Positions 54,879 to 63,080 of a DNA stretch of 64,000 nucleotides are shown in pieces. Within the stretch, counting starts at the first letter, position 1. The number at the start of each line of letters is the position of its first letter. The stretch lies in contig NZ_NCSM01000056.1 in assembly GCF_002224125.1 (NCBI RefSeq), forward strand, positions 1-64,000, read 5' to 3'. The DNA is from Streptomyces sp. NBS 14/10 (GTDB lineage: Bacteria; Actinomycetota; Actinomycetes; Streptomycetales; Streptomycetaceae). The position numbers and the translations under genes were made by a program. Under the pieces are notes generated by a model. That model saw only the letters and a program-made list of their open reading frames with translations, was not told the origin of the DNA and did not search any database.

Positions 54879-56096
54879 TTGGCGTCGCACCGCAAGCCGC
54901 GGACCCGAATACTGGACTCGGCCACCGGCCGCCGCACCGCCGTCGGGGTCACGACGGCAGCCCTCGCCTCCGTCACCCTCCTCTCCCAGACGGCGAGCGC
55001 CGAGCCCGGTAAGCCCAAGCCAACGGTCGAAGAGGTCAAGAAGAAGGTCGACACGCTCTACCACCAGGCCGAATCCGCGACCCAGGCGTACAACGCCGCC
55101 AAGGAGCGCACGGGCGAGCAGCGCGCCAAGGTCGACCGGCTGCTGGACAGCGTCGCCAAGCGCACCGAGAAGCTGAACGAGGCACGGCGCAAGCTGGGCA
55201 GCTACGCGGCGGCGCAGTACCGCAGCGGCGGCATGGCCAACAGCACCGCGACCCTGCTGTTCGCCAAGGACCCGCGGGACATCTTCGACCAGTCCCATCT
55301 GATGGACCGGCTGTCCGGCGAGCAGAAGCAGGCCGTCGACGACTTCCTGTCGCAGCAGGCCAAGGCCGCCAAGGAGCGTACGAAGGCCGGCGAGAGCCTG
55401 GCGTCGCTGACCCGGTCGCAGCAGCAGCTGAAGACCAAGAAGAAGACCGTCCAGGGCAAGCTCACCCAGGCCCGTGAGCTGCTGTCGAAGCTGACCGCCG
55501 AGGAGAAGGCGCGGCTGGCGGCGATCGAGAAGAAGAAGGAAGCAGAGGCCCGGCGCAAGGCGGCGGAGCTGGCCCAGCAGCAGCGGGAGGCGGCGGCGAA
55601 GCGGGCGCAGGAGGAGGCGGCGAAGCGGCGGCAGGAGCAGGCGAGCTCCTCCGACTCGTCGAGCTCCTCCGGTTCCTCGGGATCGTCCGGGACCTCGGGA
55701 TCTTCGGGGTCTTCCAGCTCCTCGGGGTCCTCCAGTTCGACCTCCACCAAGGCCGACAAGGCCATCGCCTTCGCGCAGGCACAGATCGGCAAGCCGTACG
55801 TCTGGGGCGCGACCGGCCCCAACTCCTACGACTGCTCGGGGCTCACCCAGGCCGCCTGGAAGGCCGCCGGGGTCTCACTGCCGCGCACCACCTGGGACCA
55901 GGTGAAGATCGGCACGCGCGTGTCGACCGCCAACCTCCAGCCGGGCGATCTCGTCTTCTTCTATGACGACATCAGCCATGTCGGCATCTATATAGGCGAC
56001 GGAATGATGATCCACGCCCCGAAGCCGGGCGATGTGGTCAAGAAGGCGCCGATCACCGAGATGCCGATCTACGGCAGCGTCCGCCCGGCCGCCTAG
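54879..56096 (+). CDS. Secreted NlpC/P60 peptidase (RipA-like) under c-di-AMP control
   Basis: 405 residues from a TTG at 54879, which has GGAAGGAG nine bases upstream. MASHRKPRTR then a signal region (TTAALASVTLLSQTASA). A long coiled coil (about 48-250, VKKKVDTLYHQAESATQAYNAAKERTGEQRAK and similar) leads through a Ser/Gly linker (SSSGSSGSSGTSGSSG) to the catalytic domain with Cys319 (YDCSGL), His367 (ISHVGIY) and His379 (HAPK). It cuts D-Glu-mDAP bonds of peptidoglycan, as RipA does during septum resolution or germination. The linked riboswitch ties it to c-di-AMP; a rarely used TTG codon may lower translation. Confidence 0.94.
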   Translation: MASHRKPRTRILDSATGRRTAVGVTTAALASVTLLSQTASAEPGKPKPTVEEVKKKVDTLYHQAESATQAYNAAKERTGEQRAKVDRLLDSVAKRTEKLNEARRKLGSYAAAQYRSGGMANSTATLLFAKDPRDIFDQSHLMDRLSGEQKQAVDDFLSQQAKAAKERTKAGESLASLTRSQQQLKTKKKTVQGKLTQARELLSKLTAEEKARLAAIEKKKEAEARRKAAELAQQQREAAAKRAQEEAAKRRQEQASSSDSSSSSGSSGSSGTSGSSGSSSSSGSSSSTSTKADKAIAFAQAQIGKPYVWGATGPNSYDCSGLTQAAWKAAGVSLPRTTWDQVKIGTRVSTANLQPGDLVFFYDDISHVGIYIGDGMMIHAPKPGDVVKKAPITEMPIYGSVRPAA

Positions 56097-56124
56097 CGGC
56101 TTTCCCGCCTCCCCGGGCCCCGAA

Positions 56125-56156
56125 GCCTCCCCGGGCCCCGAAAGACCCGGGGAGGC
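56125..56156 (+). terminator. Hairpin after the first NlpC/P60 gene
   Basis: GCCTCCCCGGG (56125-56135) is exactly complementary to CCCGGGGAGGC (56146-56156), with a ten-base loop; a partial copy of the left arm precedes it. Confidence 0.75.
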
Positions 56157-56161
56157 AGTTT

Positions 56162-56201
56162 CGCGGCTCAGGTGCCGGGCGACGCGGCTCAGGTGCCGGG
56201 C
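56162..56201. repeat. 21-bp tandem duplication at the L,D-transpeptidase 3' end
   Basis: CGCGGCTCAGGTGCCGGGC occurs at 56162-56180 and 56183-56201. The inner copy encodes the final Pro-Gly-Thr and stop; the outer copy lies past the stop. Confidence 0.75.
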
Positions 56202-56893
56202 TTGCGGCCGTAGACGTATACGTCGTCGCCGTTGCGCAGCAGGCTCCAGTACTTCTTGGCGTCTCCCTTGCGCATGTTGACGCAGCCATGGGAGCCCGGC
56301 GGCGACCACACGCTGCCCGCGATGGAGTGGAAGGCCTGGCCGCCGTCGAAGAACTGGCTGTACGGCATCGCGACGTCGTAGAGCGTCGACCAGTGGTCGA
56401 TGTCCCGCCAGTAGACCTTCTTCAGCCCGCCCCGGGTCTCATACCGGTCGCGGCCGGTGCGCACCGGCACCGGGCCGAACTTCAGCCGTGAGCCGTCCTG
56501 GATCCAGCTCAGCTGGCGGGTGAGGTCCACACAGGCGATACGGCCCTTGTTGGTGGGGCACTTTCTCGCCTTGTTCGGGTTGTGCCCGGCCGCCTTCTGC
56601 GAGTTGATCAGCTTCATCACGCCCCAGGTGACCGGCCCGGCGTAGCCGATCGTGGGACTGATCCCGTGGTTGATCTGGAACTTCTGGATCGCCAGACAGT
56701 CCGTACGCGACTGCCGCCCGTCCACCGGGCGGCCCAGGAACTTCTCCACCTGCTTCTGGTACGGCCCGACGCTCGTCGTGCACGACGAGGCGGCCTGCGC
56801 CGGGGTGCCGAGCGCGACCGCCAGCGGCACCACCATCCCCGCCACCCCCAGGGCAACGCCCGTCCGGCGGCCCCAACCCCCAAGTACCCCCAC
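56189..56893 (-). CDS. L,D-transpeptidase (YkuD) with peptidoglycan-binding domain
   Basis: 234 residues from a GTG at 56893. The signal peptide ends near AQA (about 34). A peptidoglycan-binding-1-like domain follows (YQKQVEKFLGRPVDGRQSRTDCLAIQKFQINHGISPTIGYAGPVTW), with four cysteines. The C-terminal YkuD domain has VDLTRQLSWIQDG, FHSIAGSVWSPPGSHGCVNM with His202 and nucleophile Cys204. It forms 3-3 cross-links between stem peptides outside the membrane. It is convergent with the first NlpC/P60 gene. Confidence 0.93.
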   Translation of the reverse strand: MGVLGGWGRRTGVALGVAGMVVPLAVALGTPAQAASSCTTSVGPYQKQVEKFLGRPVDGRQSRTDCLAIQKFQINHGISPTIGYAGPVTWGVMKLINSQKAAGHNPNKARKCPTNKGRIACVDLTRQLSWIQDGSRLKFGPVPVRTGRDRYETRGGLKKVYWRDIDHWSTLYDVAMPYSQFFDGGQAFHSIAGSVWSPPGSHGCVNMRKGDAKKYWSLLRNGDDVYVYGRKPGT

Positions 56894-56999
56894 TGCCCGC
56901 TCCCTTCGGCTGCCTTGCCCGGTAAGACAGCTGCTCTGCCCGGTTGGACAGACGACAGGGCCAGGGGGTTGTACGGAAATTACGCCCAGGGGATGAAAA

Positions 57000-57353
57000 T
57001 TACGTCCACAGGACGGCGATGAAGATGTTGGCCGTGGTGAGCAGCCCGACCGCGCCGAGGGCCGACGACTCGACCTTCTCGTCGTCGCGCTTCACATAGA
57101 CCAGCCCCAGGACCACGATCAGCAGCGCCAGCTTCACACCGATCTTGATGTTGTTGACGCTGTTGTCGTCGGCCTGGTTGAGCCCCACCAGCGCGGCACC
57201 GGTCACCAGCATGGTCAGCGCGCCGTGCAGCATCCCCGGGGTCATCCGCCCCTCGCCCGCGCGCATCGGCTTCAGCTGCGCCAGGAAGCCGCCGAGCAGC
57301 GCGGCGATGCCGACGATGTGCAGCCCGACGAAAACATTGATGAGGACGTCCAT
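57000..57353 (-). CDS. Small integral membrane protein
   Basis: 117 residues, four predicted helices: MDVLINVFVGLHIVGIAALLGGFLAQL, MLHGALTMLVTGAALVGL, GVKLALLIVVLGLVYVK and GLLTTANIFIAVLWT. Conserved-looking polar residues are few (His12, His43, Lys27). The layout is like small cytochrome-type or copper-resistance-D-like membrane proteins of actinobacteria, but no function can be assigned. Confidence 0.8.
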   Translation of the reverse strand: MDVLINVFVGLHIVGIAALLGGFLAQLKPMRAGEGRMTPGMLHGALTMLVTGAALVGLNQADDNSVNNIKIGVKLALLIVVLGLVYVKRDDEKVESSALGAVGLLTTANIFIAVLWT

Positions 57354-57654
57354 GGTTGGCGAGCGTAGCCCTGCCCATAGCAGCCCCCGGCAACCGGGTG
57401 GGTCACGATCGCCGCTTCGGTCACGGCCGCCCCGCGAGTCATCGGCAGCCGGGCGCCGGGCGGTCGGATACGGGCATCAGGGCGCCGAATCCGTCCACTC
57501 CCGTTCATCGCACCGCCCGTCCGCGCCCACCCGCCTAGCTTCCTCCCCCAGGTGGCAGTCCGCTTCCCGTTAGCCGAGGGTCCCCGCCTCATGGGCGGGC
57601 TGCCACCTGCCCGACCGATAGGACCGCGAAGAAAAGGGAAGGTGACCCGCCGCC
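57354..57654. other. Leader region of the second NlpC/P60 gene
   Basis: No coding region seen. It includes a structured-looking segment (57549-57609) directly before the ribosome binding site of the peptidase gene, and the promoter of the leftward membrane-protein gene. Confidence 0.55.
57549..57609 (+). promoter_or_regulatory. Possible structured 5' leader of the second NlpC/P60 gene
   Basis: CAGGTGGCAG (57549-57558) is exactly complementary to CTGCCACCTG (57600-57609). Between them a second dyad (CCCCGCC/GGGCGGG, about 57582-57598) can form. It could be a two-helix RNA ending 45 bases before the start codon. It does not match the ydaO aptamer upstream of the paralogue. Confidence 0.4.
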
Positions 57655-58695
57655 GTGGCGTCGCACAGGAAGCCCAAGCAGCGCTCGCTCACGGGCGGGA
57701 CCGCCTGGACCGCCGCCGTCGCCCTCGCGGGCGCCGCCGTCACCGCCATCAGCGGCACCGGCCACGCCGAGACCCGCCCCACCCCTGCCCAGGTGCGGGC
57801 GAAGGTGGACCAGTACCAGCGGGAGGCCGAGGAGGCCAACGAGAAGTACAACGGCGCGAAGGAGAAGGCGGACCAGACCCGCCAGGCGCTCGACCATCTG
57901 CGCGACGAGGCGGCCCGCCGTACGGCGCGGCTGAACGCCTCGCGCAACGCGCTGGGCGCCATCGCCACCGCCCAGTACCGCTCCGGCACCGTCGCGCCCA
58001 CCCTCCAGCTCGCGCTGGCCTCCTCCCCCGAGCAGTTTCTGCGGCGGGCCTCGCTCGCCGACCGGGCGAGCAGCCGCCAGGCCGCCACCGTCGCGGGCCT
58101 CTCCCGCCAGACCCGGAAGTTACGCCAGCTGCGCGGTGAGGCGCAGGACAAGCTCGACCAGCTGCACGGCGCTCAGGCGGCGCTCGCGCGCCACAGGGGC
58201 GTCGCCCGCAAGAAGCTCGCCGCCGCCAAGGCCCTCCTCGACCGGCTGACCAGCGAACAGCGCCGCCGCTACGAGGCTCAGGAGGCCCGGGAAGTCCGGG
58301 AAGCCCGCAAGGCCCAAGGCGCCGGTGCCGCGCCGTACGCCACGTCGGGCCGCGCGGCCCGCGCCGTCTCGTACGCGTACGGGGCGCTCGGCAAACCGTA
58401 CGTCTGGGGCGCGAGCGGCCCGCGGGGCTACGACTGCTCGGGGCTGACCCAGGCCGCCTGGCGGGCCGCCGGCGTGGCGCTGCCGCGCACCACCTACACT
58501 CAGATCAACACGGGCCGGCGGGTCTCGCGCACCGAGCTCGTCCCCGGTGACCTGGTCTTCTTCTACTCCGGCGTCAGCCATGTCGGCCTCTACATCGGCG
58601 GCGGCCGCATGATCCACGCCCCGCGCCCCGGCGCGCCCGTCCGCGTGGCGCCGATCGACCAGATGCCGTTCGCGGGCGCGACCCGGCCCGCGTAG
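57655..58695 (+). CDS. Secreted NlpC/P60 peptidase, paralogue
   Basis: 346 residues from a GTG at 57655 (MASHRKPKQRS, same start as the paralogue at 54879). A signal peptide (AAVALAGAAVTAISGTGHAE) is followed by a coiled coil (about 45-205: VRAKVDQYQREAEEANEKYNGAKEKADQTRQALDHLRD) and a shorter linker than in the paralogue. The catalytic residues are Cys261 (YDCSGL), His309 (VSHVGLY) and His321 (HAPR). It should hydrolyse peptidoglycan stem peptides. It arose by duplication with the first copy, but its leader differs, so the two are likely controlled by different signals. Confidence 0.93.
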   Translation: MASHRKPKQRSLTGGTAWTAAVALAGAAVTAISGTGHAETRPTPAQVRAKVDQYQREAEEANEKYNGAKEKADQTRQALDHLRDEAARRTARLNASRNALGAIATAQYRSGTVAPTLQLALASSPEQFLRRASLADRASSRQAATVAGLSRQTRKLRQLRGEAQDKLDQLHGAQAALARHRGVARKKLAAAKALLDRLTSEQRRRYEAQEAREVREARKAQGAGAAPYATSGRAARAVSYAYGALGKPYVWGASGPRGYDCSGLTQAAWRAAGVALPRTTYTQINTGRRVSRTELVPGDLVFFYSGVSHVGLYIGGGRMIHAPRPGAPVRVAPIDQMPFAGATRPA

Positions 58696-58741
58696 GGGCT
58701 CGGCCCGCGTAGGGGCGGCCGGCCTCTCCGGTCCCGCCCGT

Positions 58742-59017
58742 GTGCCACGGAAGCGTCCACTCCGTCACCGCCGCGTGGGTCTTGTCCGCATGCTGCTGCT
58801 CTCGGCCTGCGGGGGCGGCGACGACTCGTCGCAGGACTCCAAGGCGCTCCAGGCGTCGCGGAAGACGTCGGAGGCGGAGCGGTCCTCGGCGGCCTCGGGC
58901 GCCATGGACCTCTCGTTCCGCAGCAGCACCGCCAAGCAGGGCGGCGCGGCCCCGAGGACCGGCGACTGGGCGGGCTCGGGCACCCCCAAGGCCCGCAAGT
59001 GGGTCCGCTTCGACTGA
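58742..59017 (+). CDS. Putative small lipoprotein
   Basis: 91 codons from a GTG at 58742. VGLVRMLLLSACGGGDDSSQDSKAL includes a lipobox LSAC, with Cys near residue 23, but the hydrophobic stretch before it is short. The mature part is Ser/Ala/Gly-rich and ends ARKWVRFD. The lipobox supports coding. No homology recognised. Confidence 0.45.
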   Translation: MPRKRPLRHRRVGLVRMLLLSACGGGDDSSQDSKALQASRKTSEAERSSAASGAMDLSFRSSTAKQGGAAPRTGDWAGSGTPKARKWVRFD

Positions 59018-59135
59018 CCGACGGGCCCGGCCGACCTACCGGCCGCCGAACCGGTGGACGGGCGGGCGTACCGTGCGGGAGGCCCGCCCAACCCCAACGG
59101 CCGTATCCAGCCAGGTGAGAAAGAGAGCTGAATCC

Positions 59136-60188
59136 GTGTCGGAGCACAGCGCCACCCCGGTCTCCGTCGTGCTGTCGGGCTACGGCCCGGTCGGCCGGGC
59201 CTACGTCGAACACCTCGCCGCGCACGGCGAGGCCCTCGCGGACCGCCACGGAGCCCGGCTACGCCTCGCGGCCGTACGGACCGGCTCGGCCGAGTACCTG
59301 CCGCCGCCGGCTGAAGGCACAGACGCCGAAGGCACCGGGGACACCTGGGCGCCCCCGCCGCCCCGGTCCGCATGGGGCCCGCTGCCGTCGCCGGCCGAGA
59401 CGCTGGACCGGACGGGGGCCGGGGTGCTGGTCCAGTGCCTGCCCTCGTCCCCCGAGGTGCGCGACCAGGCGGCCGCCGAGGCGCTGCTCGCCCTGCGCCG
59501 CGGCGTCCACGTGGTCACCGCCACCAAGAGCCATCTGCTCAGCCACTGGCGGGAGCTGGGCCGGGCCGCGGCGGAGGGCGGCAGCCTGATCAGGATCTCG
59601 GGCGCCACCGGCGCCGCCCTGCCCGCGGGCGACCTGGCCAGGGCCGGTGTACGCGGCCTCGGCTGCCGTACGATCCGCGCCTGCCCGAACGGCACCGCCA
59701 CCTTCGTGCTCGACCGCCTCGCGGCCGGCGACTCGCTGGCCGACGCGGTCGCCGAGGCGCGGCGGCGCGGGATCGCCGAGGCCGACCCCAGCGCCGATCT
59801 GTCCGGCTCCGACGCCGCCACGAAGGCGCGGCTGCTGGCGGCCCTGCTGTGGGGCTGGGACGCCTCGGCGGTCCGTACCGAGACCGAGCCGGTGGACGAC
59901 GGCACGGCGCGGGCCGCGCGGGAGGCCGCGGCCTCGGGCCACCGGCTGCGCGCGGTCGCCGGCGCGAGCGCCGATGAGCCGCTGCTGGTCCGGGTCCGCC
60001 TGGAGCGGACCGCGCCCGGCGACCCGCTGCACGCGCTCACCGGGCCGGAGAAGGCCGTGGTCTACGGCTGTCCGGACGCGGGCGACATCACCGTGAGCGG
60101 CGGCCGCTCCAGCCCGCTCGGCGCGGCGCTCGCCATGGTCAAGGACACGCTGGACGTGGCGGTGCCGCGGCGCCTCGGCTTCGGCTGA
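59136..60188 (+). CDS. Homoserine dehydrogenase homologue lacking the ACT domain
   Basis: 350 residues from a GTG at 59136. The NAD(P) start is VSVVLSGYGPVGRAYVEHLAAHG. VVTATKSHLLSHWRELGRAA carries the catalytic Lys equivalent, SGATGAALPAGDLARAGVRGLGCRTIRACPNGTATFVLDRL and RRRGIAEADPSADLSGSDAATKARLLAALLWG match the homoserine dehydrogenase catalytic domain, including the substrate Asp/Glu cluster. It lacks the C-terminal ACT domain (about 80 residues) by which threonine inhibits the housekeeping enzyme. It would be feedback-free if active, or may act on another aldehyde. It stands alone here; no thrB/thrC are adjacent. Confidence 0.87.
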   Translation: MSEHSATPVSVVLSGYGPVGRAYVEHLAAHGEALADRHGARLRLAAVRTGSAEYLPPPAEGTDAEGTGDTWAPPPPRSAWGPLPSPAETLDRTGAGVLVQCLPSSPEVRDQAAAEALLALRRGVHVVTATKSHLLSHWRELGRAAAEGGSLIRISGATGAALPAGDLARAGVRGLGCRTIRACPNGTATFVLDRLAAGDSLADAVAEARRRGIAEADPSADLSGSDAATKARLLAALLWGWDASAVRTETEPVDDGTARAAREAAASGHRLRAVAGASADEPLLVRVRLERTAPGDPLHALTGPEKAVVYGCPDAGDITVSGGRSSPLGAALAMVKDTLDVAVPRRLGFG

Positions 60189-60233
60189 AACGGGCGGGCG
60201 GGCGAGCGAGCGGGCCGGGCGGGCGGGCCGGGC

Positions 60234-61274
60234 TCAGGCGACGAGGTCCGGGGTGAGCGCGGCGGGGGTCTCGACGCCCAGCAGGGTCATGGTGTGGGCG
60301 AGTTCGGCGGTGAGCCGGTCCACGGCCTCCTGGACCCCCGCGGCCCCCTCCGTCGCCAGACCCCACAGCGCCGGGCGGCCGACGAACACCGCGCGGGCGC
60401 CCAGGGCGAGGGCCGCCGCTATGTGCTCGCCGCGGCGCACCCCGCTGTCGGCGTAGACCTCGACGCCGGTGCCCGCCAGCGCCTCGACCACGCGGGGCAG
60501 CGCGGACGCCGAGGTCACACTGCGGTCGAGCTGGCGTCCGCCGTGGGTGGAGACCACCACGCCCGCGCCGCCGTGATCCACGACGACCTTGGCGTCGTCC
60601 GCCCGCAGCACGCCCTTGACCAGGACCGGGAGCCCGCTGATCTCATGCAGCCAGCCGATCAGGTCCGGCGTCAGGTCCGGCTCCATCTGGGCCGCTTCGC
60701 GCGGGAACTCCTGACGGCCCGCCAGGTTGACCAGGCGCACGAGCGGATCGAGGTCGGCGGCCCGGTGATTGTCCCCGCGGCGCCCGAGCACCGGTACGTC
60801 GACGGTGAACAGCAGCGCGCGGGCGCCGTGGTCGACGGCGCGCCGGACGAGTTCGGCGGTCAGGCCGCGGTCGCGCATGACGTACACCTGGTACCACCAG
60901 GGCGCGCCCGAGGCGGCGATGTTCTCGAAGCGGCTGGCGGTCCAGGTCGTCACGCCCAGCAGGGACCCGGCCCCGGCCGCGCCCTTGGCCATCTCCTGCT
61001 CACCGTCCGGGTGGGCGTACTCCTGGCCCGCCATGGGGGCGACGAGCACCGGGGTGGCGACCTCGGTGCCCAGCACGGTCGTACGGGTGGCGACCCCGGA
61101 TACCCGGCGCAGCATATGCGGCAGCAGCCGCAGCGCGTCCCAGTCGCGCAGCCCCTCGTCCCGGGTGACGTCACGCCCGGCGCCGGAGGCGTAGTACGCG
61201 TATGCGTGCGGCGGCAGCCGCCGCTCCGCTTCGGCCTCCCAGGTCCCCCACCACTCGGGTTCCGCAGTGCCCAT
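60234..61274 (-). CDS. FMN-dependent alpha-hydroxyacid oxidase
   Basis: 346 residues from the ATG at 61274, preceded by GGAGGGG. Barrel motifs in order: YYASGAGRDVTRDE, VLVAPMAGQEYAHPDGE, PWWYQVYVMRDRG, FTVDVPVLGRRGDNHR, VLVKGVLRADDAKVVVDHGGAGVVVSTHGGRQLD (FMN Lys, catalytic His and Arg) and VYADSGVRRGEHIAAALALGARAVFVGRPALWG. The family oxidises L-2-hydroxyacids (lactate, glycolate, mandelate) to 2-oxoacids, using O2 or quinone. The short length and lack of a lactate-monooxygenase-type insertion favour a lactate/glycolate oxidase-like enzyme; substrate unproven. Confidence 0.92.
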   Translation of the reverse strand: MGTAEPEWWGTWEAEAERRLPPHAYAYYASGAGRDVTRDEGLRDWDALRLLPHMLRRVSGVATRTTVLGTEVATPVLVAPMAGQEYAHPDGEQEMAKGAAGAGSLLGVTTWTASRFENIAASGAPWWYQVYVMRDRGLTAELVRRAVDHGARALLFTVDVPVLGRRGDNHRAADLDPLVRLVNLAGRQEFPREAAQMEPDLTPDLIGWLHEISGLPVLVKGVLRADDAKVVVDHGGAGVVVSTHGGRQLDRSVTSASALPRVVEALAGTGVEVYADSGVRRGEHIAAALALGARAVFVGRPALWGLATEGAAGVQEAVDRLTAELAHTMTLLGVETPAALTPDLVA

Positions 61275-61359
61275 CAGTTGCCCCTCCTCCCGGCCCGCGA
61301 TCACAAGTCGCGGGCGGCCCAAGCACGTTATGCACAGGGGCCCGGGGATCGGAAACGTT

Positions 61360-62949
61360 TCATCCGGTCGCGGCCCTGCGGTAGTAGTCGACCGCGACGG
61401 TGACCGTGTAGTCGCCGGAGTCGGTGTCCAGGACCTGGACGACGGCGACATCGCCCGAGATACGGTCGCGCATGCAGAACCACCGCCCGGCGGGCGCCTG
61501 GGCGAAGCGCACCTTCTCGCGCAGCGGCCGGTGGGCGACCAACTCCGCGCAGCGCTCGGGGGTGACCGGCCGCTCCCCCGCGATCTGGGCCTCGGTGGCG
61601 TCCTGGAGCTCGAGGGCGCCGTGGCCGTCGCCGCCGCTGTTGGTGCTCAGCATCCAGCGGCCGTCGCCCTTGACGACCTTGCCGGTGGGCAGGTCGATGT
61701 AGTGGTCGTAGTCCGGGAGCGTCAGGGTCCGCCCCTTGTACCCGGCCGTGTACCGGGCACCGCTGCCCTTGGCGCCGCCCTCGTCGCCGCCCTCGTCGCC
61801 GCCCGTGGTCAGGACGACGGCGAGGACGACCGCGACGGCCGCCACGCCGAGGAGGACCCCGGCCACGGCGCCGCGCCGGGACCGCCATGCGCCGCGACCT
61901 CCGGCGGTACGGCTCTCAGCGACAGGCCGCCCGGAGTCACCGCTCCCGGAGCCACTGGAACCCCCTCCCAAGGCGCGTTCCAGAGCGGCGTGGGCGCGGG
62001 CGATACGGGGCCCGAGGCGGGCGTCCGGCCAGCCCGGCGGCTGCCCTTCGCGGGTGGCGCAGGCGTCGATGACCGCGTCCACGGTCGGACGGTCCGCGGG
62101 CCACTTGCGCAGGCAGCGGCCGATCAGCACGCTCAGCTCCGGATCACCGCAGTCCAGGTAGCCCGGGTCCGGCTCGGCGTTGATGACGCGGTACAGCACC
62201 TCGCTCGGCGGCCCGTCGCCGAACGGCGGCCGGCCGGTGACCGCGTACGCGAGCACGCAGCCCAGGGCGAAGATGTCGGAGGCGCGGGTGACCGGGCGCC
62301 CGTCGGCCTGTTCTGGCGACATGAACCCGAGCGTGCCGAGCCGGACGCCGGTGCTGGTCAGCCGGGTGGCGTCGGCCGCGGCCGCGATCCCGAAGTCGAT
62401 GACCTTCGGCCCGTCGGCGTCCAGCAGCACATTGCTCGGCTTGAGGTCGCGGTGCACCACCCCGGCCGCGTGGATGGCGCCCAGCGCCTCGGCGACGCCG
62501 GCGCCGAGCCGCCGCGCCGTGAGCGGCGTCAGCGGGCCGCCGTCCTCGACGGTCTCGCCCAGCGAGGGCCCGGCGATGTACGAGGTGGCCAGCCAGGGCA
62601 GTTCCGCGTCCGGGTCGGCGGCCACGACGGCCGGGGTGTACGGGCCCTGGACCCGGCGGGCGGCGGCGACTTCCGCGGCGAAGCGGCGGCGGAAGACGGG
62701 CTCCTCGGCCAGGTCGGCGCGTACGACCTTCACGGCGGTCGGCCGCCCGGCCCGCGACACCCCCAGATACACCCGCCCCATGCCCCCGGCGCCGAGCCGC
62801 CCGACCAGCCGGAACGAGCCGATACGCGCCGGGTCCCCGGCCGCCGGCGGGGCGACTCCGTCCGGTGCGCGGGCCGGGCCCGGCAGCGGCCCCTCAGCTA
62901 ACGGACCGTCTAACGGACCGTCCGGAACCGGCATCTCCGATCCGCTCAT
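61360..62949 (-). CDS. Membrane-anchored Ser/Thr protein kinase (PknB-like)
   Basis: 529 residues. A Pro-rich start is followed by the kinase domain (about 45-300): LVGRLGAGGMGRVYLGVSRAGRPTAVKVV (Gly loop, Lys), HRDLKPSNVLLD (catalytic loop), KVIDFGIAAAAD (DFG), GTLGFMSPEQADG and DIFALGCVLAYAVTGRPPFG. A juxtamembrane linker, a membrane helix (GAVAGVLLGVAAVAVVLAVVLTT) and an extracellular domain of about 140 residues follow (GYKGRTLTLPDYDHYIDLPTGKVVKG, then RWFCMRDRISGDVAVVQVLD), which has no PASTA repeats. This is an external sensor type particular to streptomycetes. The start is the ATG at 62949. It is divergent from a lipoprotein that may be related to its signalling. Confidence 0.93.
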   Translation of the reverse strand: MSGSEMPVPDGPLDGPLAEGPLPGPARAPDGVAPPAAGDPARIGSFRLVGRLGAGGMGRVYLGVSRAGRPTAVKVVRADLAEEPVFRRRFAAEVAAARRVQGPYTPAVVAADPDAELPWLATSYIAGPSLGETVEDGGPLTPLTARRLGAGVAEALGAIHAAGVVHRDLKPSNVLLDADGPKVIDFGIAAAADATRLTSTGVRLGTLGFMSPEQADGRPVTRASDIFALGCVLAYAVTGRPPFGDGPPSEVLYRVINAEPDPGYLDCGDPELSVLIGRCLRKWPADRPTVDAVIDACATREGQPPGWPDARLGPRIARAHAALERALGGGSSGSGSGDSGRPVAESRTAGGRGAWRSRRGAVAGVLLGVAAVAVVLAVVLTTGGDEGGDEGGAKGSGARYTAGYKGRTLTLPDYDHYIDLPTGKVVKGDGRWMLSTNSGGDGHGALELQDATEAQIAGERPVTPERCAELVAHRPLREKVRFAQAPAGRWFCMRDRISGDVAVVQVLDTDSGDYTVTVAVDYYRRAATG

Positions 62950-63080
62950 GATCCCCACAGCCTCTCGTCGCCGTCGCCGCAGTTCGTCGGTGGCACATCT
63001 CCCCCAGTCAACCGGGATCCGTTCCGGATAAGCTGCGGCGAATTTTCGATTTTTCTGTGGAGAAGGCGGGGAACAGCGCA

